From the NCBI GenBank assembly GCA_030626475.1, contig DAOUOW010000006.1, positions 1 to 40,801 on the forward strand: a DNA stretch of 40,801 bases. The letters are read 5' to 3'. The DNA comes from Chloroflexota bacterium. GTDB taxonomy: Bacteria; Chloroflexota; Dehalococcoidia; E44-bin15. A program made the translations under genes and the position numbers. Shown here piece by piece: positions 23,609 to 31,100 of the stretch. The notes below the pieces were generated by a model. The model was given only the letters and a program-made list of their open reading frames with translations, did not search any database and was not told the DNA's origin. Numbering within the stretch: position 1 is the first letter of the stretch; the number at the start of each line of letters is the position of its first letter.

Positions 23609-24535
23609 ATGTCGCGGATTGCCCAGGATATTACCAAGGTGGTGGGAAATACCCCCCTTGTCAGACTGAAGAAAATGAGCCGAGGTCTGGGGGCGGAAGT
23701 CGTGGCCAAGCTCGAGTTTTTCAATCCCTGTGCCAGCGTCAAGGATAGGATCGGGGTCTCCATGATCACAGCTGCGGAAAGGATGGGAGCGATCAAGGAA
23801 GGCACAGTAATCATCGAGCCTACCAGCGGAAACACAGGGATCGCTCTCGCCTTTGTCTGCGCCGCTCGGGGCTATCGATTGATCCTCACCATGCCCGAAA
23901 ATATGTCCCTGGAGCGGAGAAGGCTCCTGGCTGCCTTCGGTGCTGAACTGGTGTTGACCCCTGCGGAGGAGGGGATGAGAGGGGCACTGAGAACGGCAGA
24001 GAGACTGGTTGCCAGTACGCCAAATTCCTTCATGCCGCAACAGTTCAGAAACCCAGCCAATCCCCAGATACACCGGGCAACCACGGCCAGGGAGATCTTG
24101 AGAGACACAGAGGGCAAGGTGGATATCCTGGTTTGTGGTGTCGGCACCGGGGGAACGATCACCGGGGTGGCCGAGGCGATAAAGGGGCGAAAATCAAGCT
24201 TTCGAGCCATCGCCGTCGAGCCGGCGGATTCCCCCGTTCTCTCCGGAGGCATGCCTGGCCGACACCAAATCGAAGGCATCGGCGCCGGATTCATACCGCA
24301 GGTGCTGAGGACGAACCTGATTGATGAGGTGATCACCGTTACCACTGAAGATGCGATCGCCACCACACGGAGGTTGGCTAAAGAGGAGGGGATATTGGGC
24401 GGCATATCCTCAGGAGCAGCAACCTGGGCCGCACTGGAGGTGGCGAGCAGACCTGAGAACAAGGGTAAGCTCATCGTCGTAATTCTCCCTGATGCCGGGG
24501 AGCGCTACTTAACCACCTCGCTTTCCCAGGAGTAA
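23609..24535 (+). CDS. cysK: Cysteine synthase (O-acetylserine sulfhydrylase)
   Basis: 308 aa from ATG 23609 (GGGAG upstream); the ORF track starts two codons earlier at GTG. PLP enzyme that joins O-acetylserine and sulfide to give cysteine. The PLP lysine is in [11 protein letters not shown], the substrate loop in [12 protein letters not shown], the phosphate-binding loop is [15 protein letters not shown], and the late serine motif is [13 protein letters not shown]. The segment [24 protein letters not shown] is typical of CysK and not of cystathionine beta-synthase. The serine acetyltransferase gene is 18 nt downstream, so both steps of cysteine synthesis are together. It is first gene of a five-gene sulfur assimilation operon. 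Confidence 0.95.
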   Translation: MSRIAQDITKVVGNTPLVRLKKMSRGLGAEVVAKLEFFNPCASVKDRIGVSMITAAERMGAIKEGTVIIEPTSGNTGIALAFVCAARGYRLILTMPENMSLERRRLLAAFGAELVLTPAEEGMRGALRTAERLVASTPNSFMPQQFRNPANPQIHRATTAREILRDTEGKVDILVCGVGTGGTITGVAEAIKGRKSSFRAIAVEPADSPVLSGGMPGRHQIEGIGAGFIPQVLRTNLIDEVITVTTEDAIATTRRLAKEEGILGGISSGAATWAALEVASRPENKGKLIVVILPDAGERYLTTSLSQE

Positions 24536-24553
24536 ATAGCTAAGGGCGGGATA

Positions 24554-25276
24554 ATGTTCAAGATTTTAAGAGAGGACCTCCGGACCGTCTTTACCAAAGA
24601 CCCAGCAGCGAAGAGTACCTGGGAAGTCCTCTGTTGCTATCCGGGACTTCATGCCTTGTGGGTTCATCGCCTGGCCCATTTCCTGTGGCGGCATAGGCTC
24701 CGCTTTCTGGGTCGCCTGCTCTCTCAACTAAGTCGCCACGCCACTGGAATCGAGATTCACCCTGGGGCCAGCATTAGCCGCCGCTTCTTCATCGACCATG
24801 GAATGGGGGTGGTCATCGGGGAGACTGCCGAGATCGGGGATGATGTGCTTCTCTACCAGGGGGTAGTCCTGGGGGGAACCACCCTGGAGAAGAAGAAGCG
24901 CCACCCCACCATCGGCAACAATGTGGTTATCGGAGCTGGGGCAACGCTCCTTGGCCCCATTACCATTGGGGATGGGGCTAGAATCGGTGCCGGCTCGGTC
25001 GTGGTGCAGTCAGTGCCGCCAGAGACTACCGTGGTCGGGGTTCCAGGGCGTGTAGTGGCCGAGGAAAGAAGGCCAGTATTGGACCTGGAACATGGGAGAT
25101 TGCCCGACCCAGTAAGTGAGGCAATCAAGCACGTTCTTGAGGAGCAAGAGCATTTAGCCCAGCGCCTGAAAACGCTGGAACAATCGCTCAAGGTTCATGG
25201 TGCCCCGGCGGAGGACGAGCCCGGTGAAGAGCGGCCCGATAAGCCAGGCAAGGGGCAAAGCATGGCTCATGGATAG
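24554..25276 (+). CDS. cysE: Serine O-acetyltransferase
   Basis: 240 aa. Makes O-acetylserine from serine and acetyl-CoA for CysK. It is of the short EpsC/CysE type: an N-terminal helical part ([28 protein letters not shown]), then a left-handed beta-helix of hexapeptide repeats with [44 protein letters not shown], including the catalytic His-Asp/His pair. The C-terminus is longer than usual: after VPGRVV it has a predicted coiled helix ([25 protein letters not shown]) and a charged Pro/Gly/Glu tail of about 25 residues. Whether the tail replaces the usual CysK-binding C-terminus is unknown; it does not end in Ile as classical CysE does. Confidence 0.94.
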   Translation: MFKILREDLRTVFTKDPAAKSTWEVLCCYPGLHALWVHRLAHFLWRHRLRFLGRLLSQLSRHATGIEIHPGASISRRFFIDHGMGVVIGETAEIGDDVLLYQGVVLGGTTLEKKKRHPTIGNNVVIGAGATLLGPITIGDGARIGAGSVVVQSVPPETTVVGVPGRVVAEERRPVLDLEHGRLPDPVSEAIKHVLEEQEHLAQRLKTLEQSLKVHGAPAEDEPGEERPDKPGKGQSMAHG

Positions 25277-25325
25277 CAGGCGAAGGCAGGATAATGGAAT
25301 TTAAGATCTGTGGAGGTGGAGAGAG

Positions 25326-26534
25326 TTGACAAAAACCATTGCCGAAATCAATGAAAAGATTCGCAAGGGGCAGGCTGTGGTGGTGACAGCCGAGGAAGTG
25401 ATCGACATAGTGGAGAAGAAGGGCGTGGAGAAGACCGCTCAAGAGGTGGACGTGGTAACCACGGGAACCTTTGGTCCCATGTGTTCCTCGGGCGCCTACT
25501 TCAACCTGGGGCACTCCAAGCCAAAGATAAAAGTCGGCGGTGGCAGAGCCTACCTCAACGACGTCCCCGTTTATACCGGCTTTGCCGCAGTGGACATCTT
25601 TCTCGGCGCTACTGCCATTCCCGACGATGATCCCAGGAACAGGATTCACCCCGGCCCCTTCAACTATGGTGGCGGGCATGTCATAGAGGAGCTGGTGGCA
25701 GGGAAGGACGTGAGGTTGGCTATAACCGCCTACGGAACGGATTGCTACCCGAGGAAGAGACTTGAAACCTGGATCAGGCTGGAAGACATGAATGAGGCGG
25801 TGCTGTTCAACATCAGGAACGCCTACCAGAACTACAACGTGGCAGTGAACCTCTCCGACAGGACCCTTTACACCTATATGGGGGTGCTGAAGCCCAACAT
25901 GGGGAACGCCAACTACTCCACAGCAGGCCAGCTCTCTCCGCTATTCAATGACCCCTATTATAAGACCATCGGCATCGGGACCAAGATATTCCTCGGCGGT
26001 GGAATTGGTTACGTGGCCTGGCATGGAACCCAGCATAACCCCAGCGTGCCCCGCTCAGATAAGGGGGTGCCGAGAGCGGGGGCGGGGACTCTGGCAGTGA
26101 TCGGCGACCTGAAGCAGATGGAGCCTGCTTGGCTGGTGGGAACCAGCATGCTTGGCTATGGTTGCACCTTGACCGTAGGGATCGGAGTGCCGATACCCAT
26201 CCTCTCCGAGGAGATACTGCGCTATACCGCGGTGAAGGATGAGGATATCTTCGCTACCATCGTGGATTACTCTGAGGCCTACCCTCAGCGAAGCCCGGAC
26301 ATCCTGAGGGAAGTGAGCTACGGCGAGCTGAAGGGGGGAAGGATAACAATTCAAGGGCAGGAGGTGCCCACCGCCTCTCTTTCCAGCTATCCCAAGGCGG
26401 TGGAGATTGCCAACACACTGAAAGAGTGGATACAAAAGGGAGAATTCCTGCTCACTGAGCCAGTGGCACCACTGCCCGGGGTGGAGGCGGGAATAACCTT
26501 CAAGCCGTTGCAGGAGCGTCCCATAGAGGAGTAA
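25326..26534 (+). CDS. Homocysteine biosynthesis protein, COG1900/DUF39 (aspartate-semialdehyde sulfurtransferase type)
   Basis: 402 aa from TTG 25326, preceded by GGAGG with a 9-nt spacer. It matches the HcyBio/DUF39 family, which in Methanosarcina acetivorans (MA1821) is needed, with a NIL-ferredoxin partner, to form homocysteine from aspartate semialdehyde and sulfide. Conserved stretches include VVTTGTFGPMCSSGAYFNLGH with a Cys at residue 53, AITAYGTDCYPRK with a Cys at 140, FLGGGIGYVAWHGTQHNP, and GVPIPILSEEILRYTAVKDEDI. The partner gene follows 15 nt downstream, so the functional pair is preserved. Both Cys residues are candidates for persulfide handling; this is inference from the family. 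Confidence 0.92.
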   Translation: MTKTIAEINEKIRKGQAVVVTAEEVIDIVEKKGVEKTAQEVDVVTTGTFGPMCSSGAYFNLGHSKPKIKVGGGRAYLNDVPVYTGFAAVDIFLGATAIPDDDPRNRIHPGPFNYGGGHVIEELVAGKDVRLAITAYGTDCYPRKRLETWIRLEDMNEAVLFNIRNAYQNYNVAVNLSDRTLYTYMGVLKPNMGNANYSTAGQLSPLFNDPYYKTIGIGTKIFLGGGIGYVAWHGTQHNPSVPRSDKGVPRAGAGTLAVIGDLKQMEPAWLVGTSMLGYGCTLTVGIGVPIPILSEEILRYTAVKDEDIFATIVDYSEAYPQRSPDILREVSYGELKGGRITIQGQEVPTASLSSYPKAVEIANTLKEWIQKGEFLLTEPVAPLPGVEAGITFKPLQERPIEE

Positions 26535-26549
26535 CGGAGGTCGGAAAAA

Positions 26550-26960
26550 ATGACTGTTGCTAAAAGGGTAGTGTTACATTTTCCCCCTCGTTTGGTGGAT
26601 GAACCGATAATCTATCGCCTGGTTAAGGATCATAACCTGGTGCTCAATATCCTCAAGGCATCGGTGACACCTAAGGAGGAGGGGCTTCTGGTCCTGGAAC
26701 TAAGCGGTGCCCAAAAGGACTACGATAAGGGCATCCGCTATCTCACGGAAGCAGGGGTCAGGATTCAATCCCTGGGTCAGGACGTCATTCGCAACGAGGC
26801 TAGGTGCACTCACTGTGGGGCTTGTGTCGTTATCTGCCCTACAGGTGCCCTGGCCCTCGAGCCTACCACCAGACTGGTGGATTTCTATCCCGATAAGTGC
26901 ACCGCCTGCGAACTCTGTGTGCTAGCCTGCCCCCCGAGGGCAATGGAGGTTCACTTCTAG
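26550..26960 (+). CDS. NIL-domain ferredoxin, homocysteine biosynthesis partner
   Basis: 136 aa. Residues about 1-75 form a NIL domain (RVVLHFPPRLVDEPIIYRLVKDHNLVLNILKASVTPKEEGLLVLELSG), the ACT-like fold also found in methionine transporter ATPases. Residues about 85-136 form a two-cluster ferredoxin with CTHCGACVVICPTGAL and CTACELCVLACPPRAM. This is the layout of MA1822, the partner of COG1900 in sulfide-dependent homocysteine synthesis, where it is thought to supply electrons or reduce the sulfur intermediate. GGAGG precedes ATG 26550. The COG2122 gene follows only 3 nt after its stop. Confidence 0.93.
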   Translation: MTVAKRVVLHFPPRLVDEPIIYRLVKDHNLVLNILKASVTPKEEGLLVLELSGAQKDYDKGIRYLTEAGVRIQSLGQDVIRNEARCTHCGACVVICPTGALALEPTTRLVDFYPDKCTACELCVLACPPRAMEVHF

Positions 26961-26963
26961 TCC

Positions 26964-27710
26964 ATGTATCAGCCCAGGACCTATCACCATTGGATCAAGG
27001 ATAAGGACCTAGTTTCCTTCCATGTAGTGCTAAAGGAGACCGACCTCCACCTTCGAGCGCAAAGCAACCTCAGAAGAGAGGCGCTGCGGGCAATCCAAAA
27101 ATGTCGCACCCCGTTGGAGCGATATATTGAGCGCCATCCCTCTTTTCTCACCGCCCTGGAGCCTGTTCCCGTGGCCGAAGATGCCCCCAAAATGGTGCGG
27201 GAGATGGCTGAAGCGGCACAAAAGGCGGGCGTCGGCCCCATGGCAGCAGTGGCAGGGGCAATTGCCGAGGAGGTAGGGAGAGAGCTGATGAAATTATCCG
27301 CCGAGGTGATCGTGGAAAATGGGGGGGACATCTTCCTCAACACCCTGAAGCAGAGACTGGTGGGGATTTATGCTTCACAGTCCCCGTTTACGGGAAAGAT
27401 TGCGCTCCAGATCGAGCCCCAGGAAACGCCTCTCGGTATCTGCACCTCTTCAGGAACGGTGGGGCACTCCTTGAGCTTGGGCAGGGCAGACGCTGTTATC
27501 GTGCTCTCGCCCTCTGCTGCTCTGGCAGATGCTGCTGCTACCGCTATCGGCAACCTGATCAAAGATGCCGCCGATATCCCCGGGGGGATAGACTGTGCCC
27601 AGGGCATCGATGGAGTTAAGGGAATTTTGATCATCAAGGATGACAAGATCGGGATCTGGGGCAAGGTAAAAATCGGTGCCTTGGAAGAGGAAGTTTCGCC
27701 CCGTGGCTGA
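26964..27710 (+). CDS. UPF0280/COG2122 family protein, sulfide assimilation
   Basis: 248 aa, UPF0280 family (COG2122), related in fold to ApbE flavin transferases. Typical sequence: YQPRTYHHWIKDKDLVSFHVVLKETDLHLRA at the start, VGPMAAVAGAIAEEVGRELM, VIVENGGDIFLN, and GICTSSGTVGHSLSLGRADAV. The Methanosarcina homologue MA1715 improves growth on sulfide and is needed for efficient sulfide incorporation at low concentrations. The position here, 3 nt after the NIL ferredoxin, is strong contextual support for the same job. No signal peptide is visible. Biochemical activity is not established for the family. Confidence 0.92.
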   Translation: MYQPRTYHHWIKDKDLVSFHVVLKETDLHLRAQSNLRREALRAIQKCRTPLERYIERHPSFLTALEPVPVAEDAPKMVREMAEAAQKAGVGPMAAVAGAIAEEVGRELMKLSAEVIVENGGDIFLNTLKQRLVGIYASQSPFTGKIALQIEPQETPLGICTSSGTVGHSLSLGRADAVIVLSPSAALADAAATAIGNLIKDAADIPGGIDCAQGIDGVKGILIIKDDKIGIWGKVKIGALEEEVSPRG

Positions 27711-27861
27711 ACACGTCATCGTAGCCCATTCTACGCCACACCAGGCAGAGAAAAGGGCTTAAAACGGCTGAAATTGCGATTTTTACGCCTGAGGACAGGA
27801 CAGGATACACATAGCATTATATTGTCCCTAGTGATAGCAAATTTTTGGCAATTTGAACGCC

Positions 27862-28869
27862 TTAGCCAAACCTCCCCGGTATCGTGGCGTGGCAAAAGCG
27901 GCAGCTCCCCTGTTTCAGGTTGTACTCCACAATATCAAAGCCATACCTGCTGATCAGGAGGCGGCCACACTGGTGGCAATAGGTATTTTCTCCAGAATGC
28001 CCCGGGACATTGCCCGCATATACATAATGTAACCCTTCCTCCAGAGCAATCTGCCTCGCTCTTTCCAAGTTGTCCACGGGTGTGGGTTTGAGGTGGGATA
28101 GCTGGAGGTGAGGGAAGAAGCGGGTAATGTGCCACGGGGTGTAAGCTCCCAGTTCTTCTGTTATCCAGCGTGCGATCCCTCTTATCTCACCTTCATCATC
28201 ATTGTATCCTGGGGTGAGGTTGGTCACCAGCTCTACGTGCATCCCCCACCTTTTTTGCGCCCGTTTGGCCGCCTCCAAGATGGGTGCAAAGTCCGGTATG
28301 TGAGCAATGCTGGCGTAAGAAGCTCTCGAGAACCCTTTTATATCCACCCGGTAGACATCGAGGTAGGGCCCAATGGCATCCAGAGCTTCCTCGGTGATAT
28401 AGCCATTGGTCACATAATTGGTATAAAGACCCTCTTCTTTTGCCAGTTTGGCGCCATCCACGGTGTATTCCAGCCAGATAGTGGGTTCGTTAAAGGTCCA
28501 GGAGATGCCGAGGCAATGGTATCTTTTAGCCAGTGAAATCAACTCCTCTGGTGACAGGTAGCTAGCGGCTCCACCCCTGGAGTGAGAAAGCTCCCAGTTC
28601 TGGCAGCCGGGACAGCGGAAGTTGCACCCCAGCGCCCCCAGGGAGAGCCAGCGGCTGCCGGGATAGAAGTGAAACACCGGCTTTTTCTCTATCGGGTTTA
28701 TGGACAGGGAAGCGACTTCACCATAGATCAAGGTGAAAAGCTTCCCCCCTTGGTTCTGGCGGGTGAAACAAAAACCCCGCTTCCCTTCACTGAGGACACA
28801 GTGGCGGGGGCAGGTATTGCACTTCACCTTTTCGTCCTCTAGCTTATGATAAAGAAGTGCTTCCTTTTT
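27862..28869 (-). CDS. amrS: AmmeMemoRadiSam-system radical SAM enzyme AmrS
   Basis: About 336 aa from the GTG that overlaps the upstream stop (track start 28872). Radical SAM cluster ligands are in ALGCNFRCPGCQNW (CxxxCxxC). An extra N-terminal Cys set (CNTCPRHCVLSEGKRGFC) and a C-terminal zinc-ribbon-like part (NTYCHQCGRLLI, CRFCHATIPGRFG) match AmrS/COG1180 proteins. The usual partners Memo and AMMECR1 are not in this window, so only one part of the system is seen. The reaction is not firmly known. It is the last gene of a long minus-strand cluster and is coupled to the Mut7-C gene by a GTGA overlap. Confidence 0.9.
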   Translation of the reverse strand, partial: KKEALLYHKLEDEKVKCNTCPRHCVLSEGKRGFCFTRQNQGGKLFTLIYGEVASLSINPIEKKPVFHFYPGSRWLSLGALGCNFRCPGCQNWELSHSRGGAASYLSPEELISLAKRYHCLGISWTFNEPTIWLEYTVDGAKLAKEEGLYTNYVTNGYITEEALDAIGPYLDVYRVDIKGFSRASYASIAHIPDFAPILEAAKRAQKRWGMHVELVTNLTPGYNDDEGEIRGIARWITEELGAYTPWHITRFFPHLQLSHLKPTPVDNLERARQIALEEGLHYVYAGNVPGHSGENTYCHQCGRLLISRYGFDIVEYNLKQGSCRFCHATIPGRFG

Positions 28870-29348
28870 CACTCCTCCGCACCTTCCATTAGCGTCTCAA
28901 GCTCTCTTTTCATTCTCTGCCAGTGGGTGCCCCGCCAGTAGATTCGATGGCAGGAGGGGCATTCCACATACCGAGACTGTGTCTGGAAAACATAGGGCGG
29001 CACCAGGTCTTTGACCTCCGCCTTCCTTTTGCTGACTAGAGGCTGGTTGCACTCCAGGCACCGGGTGAATTTTCGTTCTTGATCTAGCTTCATCGTCCGC
29101 ACTACCTGGCGCAGTTGATCCTTGACTTCATCCCCCTCGATTAGAAGGGCCTTCAGCTTGCCACTGGTGACCACCCGCCGCATCATGATCTGGGTGTCCT
29201 TGGTCAGCACCACCCTTTTCTCCTTGAGGCCGATAGAGACCAGCCCCCAATCGTCGATGTAATTGATAAAAGCGGCGTCATAGCCCATTATTCTCAGCCA
29301 CCGCGCCAACCTGCCGACATTGGTGTCCACTATAAACTTAGGTCTCAT
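28869..29348 (-). CDS. Mut7-C RNase-domain protein
   Basis: 159 aa from ATG 29348; the ORF track uses a GTG four codons upstream with no better ribosome site. PIN-like Mut7-C domain: KFIVDTNVGRLARWLRIMGYDAAF at the N-terminus with the acidic residue after VDT, VVLTKDTQIMMRR in the middle, then a zinc ribbon with CLECNQPL and CPSCHRIYWRGTHWQRM. The family is a predicted ribonuclease related to the C-terminus of animal Mut-7. There is no N-terminal ubiquitin-like domain, which some members have. The gene ends overlapping amrS by 4 nt and follows the queuosine transporter by about 75 nt. Confidence 0.9.
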   Translation of the reverse strand: MRPKFIVDTNVGRLARWLRIMGYDAAFINYIDDWGLVSIGLKEKRVVLTKDTQIMMRRVVTSGKLKALLIEGDEVKDQLRQVVRTMKLDQERKFTRCLECNQPLVSKRKAEVKDLVPPYVFQTQSRYVECPSCHRIYWRGTHWQRMKRELETLMEGAEE

Positions 29349-29422
29349 CAATATCCACACTCTCTAAAAGAGGATCTTCATCCCTCATAGCCCAGGGTTA
29401 TCTCCTGATCTCGCTTTCCATC

Positions 29423-30034
29423 CTACACCACCCTTTCCACTTCCACCCTTAATCGCCTTGCCCGCACCAGATAGATCAAGGGGATGCTCACCATGGTGAT
29501 ACCCATCTTAACTACGTACTGCCCCCCAATCAAGTCTGGCACATCGTAGCCGGAGACACCACCAAAGGCGATGGTGATAAAGATGATACTATCAACGAAA
29601 GTGGAAACGGCATTGCTCACCAGCACCCTGGCCCATCTATATCTGCCTATTCGCTGCCGCCACCAGGCGAAGATCTCGACATCGATGAGAGAGGCAATCA
29701 GATAGGCGGTGAGGCTAGCGGTAACGATGCGCCAGGTGGGGCCCAGCACCCCGGCAAAGGCCTCCTGATCCGGGTAACCGGAGGCTTCAGGCAGGGCGAT
29801 GGCAAACTGGCAATAAATGGCAAGCAGAACATTGGCCGCAAACGCAGCATAGATCACCTGCCGCGCCCGCTGCTTGCCTAACCTCTCATTGATGAGGTCA
29901 ACCAAAGTGAAGGTCAGGGCGTAGATGAAAACAGCAGCGGGCACCACAATGCTGCCCAGCTCTACCGGCTTGGTGGCAGTAACATTGGCAATTACCTGGC
30001 AGGCGATGTAAAGGCCAATAAGCAGGATGACCAC
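29423..30034 (-). CDS. yhhQ: Queuosine precursor transporter (VUT/YhhQ family)
   Basis: 203 aa from GTG 30034, with AAGGA 8 nt upstream. Inner membrane protein with about six hydrophobic segments (for example MVILLIGLYIACQVIANVTATKPVEL, AAVFIYALTFTLVDLINERLG, IVTASLTAYLIASLIDVEIFAWW, VSNAVSTFVDSIIFITIAFGG). The conserved FTLVDLINERLG and SNAVSTFVDSIIFI motifs belong to the VUT family, which imports preQ0/preQ1. This implies that the cell may salvage queuine precursors for tRNA. No queuosine biosynthesis gene or preQ1 riboswitch was found nearby. It lies 39 nt after the corA stop. Confidence 0.9.
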   Translation of the reverse strand: MVILLIGLYIACQVIANVTATKPVELGSIVVPAAVFIYALTFTLVDLINERLGKQRARQVIYAAFAANVLLAIYCQFAIALPEASGYPDQEAFAGVLGPTWRIVTASLTAYLIASLIDVEIFAWWRQRIGRYRWARVLVSNAVSTFVDSIIFITIAFGGVSGYDVPDLIGGQYVVKMGITMVSIPLIYLVRARRLRVEVERVV

Positions 30035-30073
30035 CGATATTTTCCTTGGTCAGGTGGCGATAAGGGGCTTCCT

Positions 30074-31024
30074 TCATATCCAGCGTTTGAGCCGGAAGTA
30101 GGCCAGCATGCCCCCGGAGATAGCGAACGATATCAGTATGATGAAGGTAAAGGCAAGGGAGCTGTCCTCAAAGGGGAGGGAGACATTCATGCCGTAAAGA
30201 CTGGCAACCAGCAGCAGGGGGAGGAGAATGGTGCCCAGAATGGTGAGCATCTTCATTACCTCGCTGGTGCGGTGGGAGGAGAGGGAATCGCCGGTGTCAA
30301 ACAGCCCCTCTACTATCTCTTTATATTCCTCCAACGTCTCCATGAGCTTGCCAACGTGGTCGCCGATGTCGCCATAGTAGACGTCGAGGTCTTCCCTGAG
30401 GAAGGGATAATCCTTCTCCTCCAGGGATTTGAGGATGGCAGGCTGGTGACGAATGATACGGCGATAGGCCATGATATCGCGCCTGAGGACCGAGATCTCC
30501 CGCACCGTGTCCCGAGCCTGCTCGCTAAAGAGCCGCTCCTCAGCCGCCTCCACATTGGCGATGATCTTGTTCATGATAGGAAAGCAATAGTCCACCAGCC
30601 GGTCGAGGATGCGGTAAAGGAGATAGCCAGAGCTGCGGGCCATGTTATCCTCCCGCGCCCGCTCATTCTGCTGGCAATCCTTAAACAGTTTCACCAGCGG
30701 CTTGAGGTCGCCGCTATGAACCGTAACCACAAAGTCCGCCCCAATAAAGACGGAGACCTGGCTGGGTATGGTTACCCGGGCCTTTTTATGGAATACGGGG
30801 AAGTGGAGCACCGAGAAGAGGTAGTTCTCATACTCGTCGATCTTGGGCAGCTCAATCCTCGAGAGGCAGTCCTCCAGGTCCAAGGGGTGAAAAAGGTAAT
30901 TCTTAGCCAGATAGTCAATATCCTTAGTCGTGGGCTTTTCAACGTTGACCCAGGTGATCTTGCCCCACTTGATCCACTCTATATTTAGTTCCTCTTCCCT
31001 TTTGGTTATCGGGGCTACAGTCAT
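30074..31024 (-). CDS. corA: CorA-family magnesium/cobalt transporter
   Basis: 316 aa. Large cytoplasmic N-terminal domain with long helices (residues 1-250), then two C-terminal transmembrane segments, MLTILGTILLPLLLVASLYGMNV and FTFIILISFAISGGMLAYF. The selectivity motif GMN is present in YGMNVSLPFE, here followed by an unusually short periplasmic loop. The protein ends in a basic tail (RLKRWI), as in CorA. It forms a pentameric divalent cation channel at the inner membrane. GGTGGAG precedes ATG 31024. No Mg riboswitch was recognised in the 76 nt upstream. Mg versus Co preference cannot be told. Confidence 0.94.
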   Translation of the reverse strand: MTVAPITKREEELNIEWIKWGKITWVNVEKPTTKDIDYLAKNYLFHPLDLEDCLSRIELPKIDEYENYLFSVLHFPVFHKKARVTIPSQVSVFIGADFVVTVHSGDLKPLVKLFKDCQQNERAREDNMARSSGYLLYRILDRLVDYCFPIMNKIIANVEAAEERLFSEQARDTVREISVLRRDIMAYRRIIRHQPAILKSLEEKDYPFLREDLDVYYGDIGDHVGKLMETLEEYKEIVEGLFDTGDSLSSHRTSEVMKMLTILGTILLPLLLVASLYGMNVSLPFEDSSLAFTFIILISFAISGGMLAYFRLKRWI

Positions 31025-31100
31025 ATCTCCACCACCCCCTTTGTCTGCTTGCCTCAGGAAATACCCATCTATTTTACCATAATCTCAGAAACTGGCAACC

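Noticed and set aside
27711-27861. Possible bidirectional terminator between the sulfur operon and amrS
   Set aside because: Only a 4-bp stem (GTAG/CTAC) without a following T tract could be seen; not enough to call.
30035-30073. Possible preQ1 riboswitch before the queuosine-precursor transporter
   Set aside because: The gap is only 39 nt and does not contain the preQ1-I pattern or an A-rich tail.
30272-30988. 238-aa plus-strand ORF
   Set aside because: Entirely antisense to corA, which has clear motifs; no recognisable protein features.
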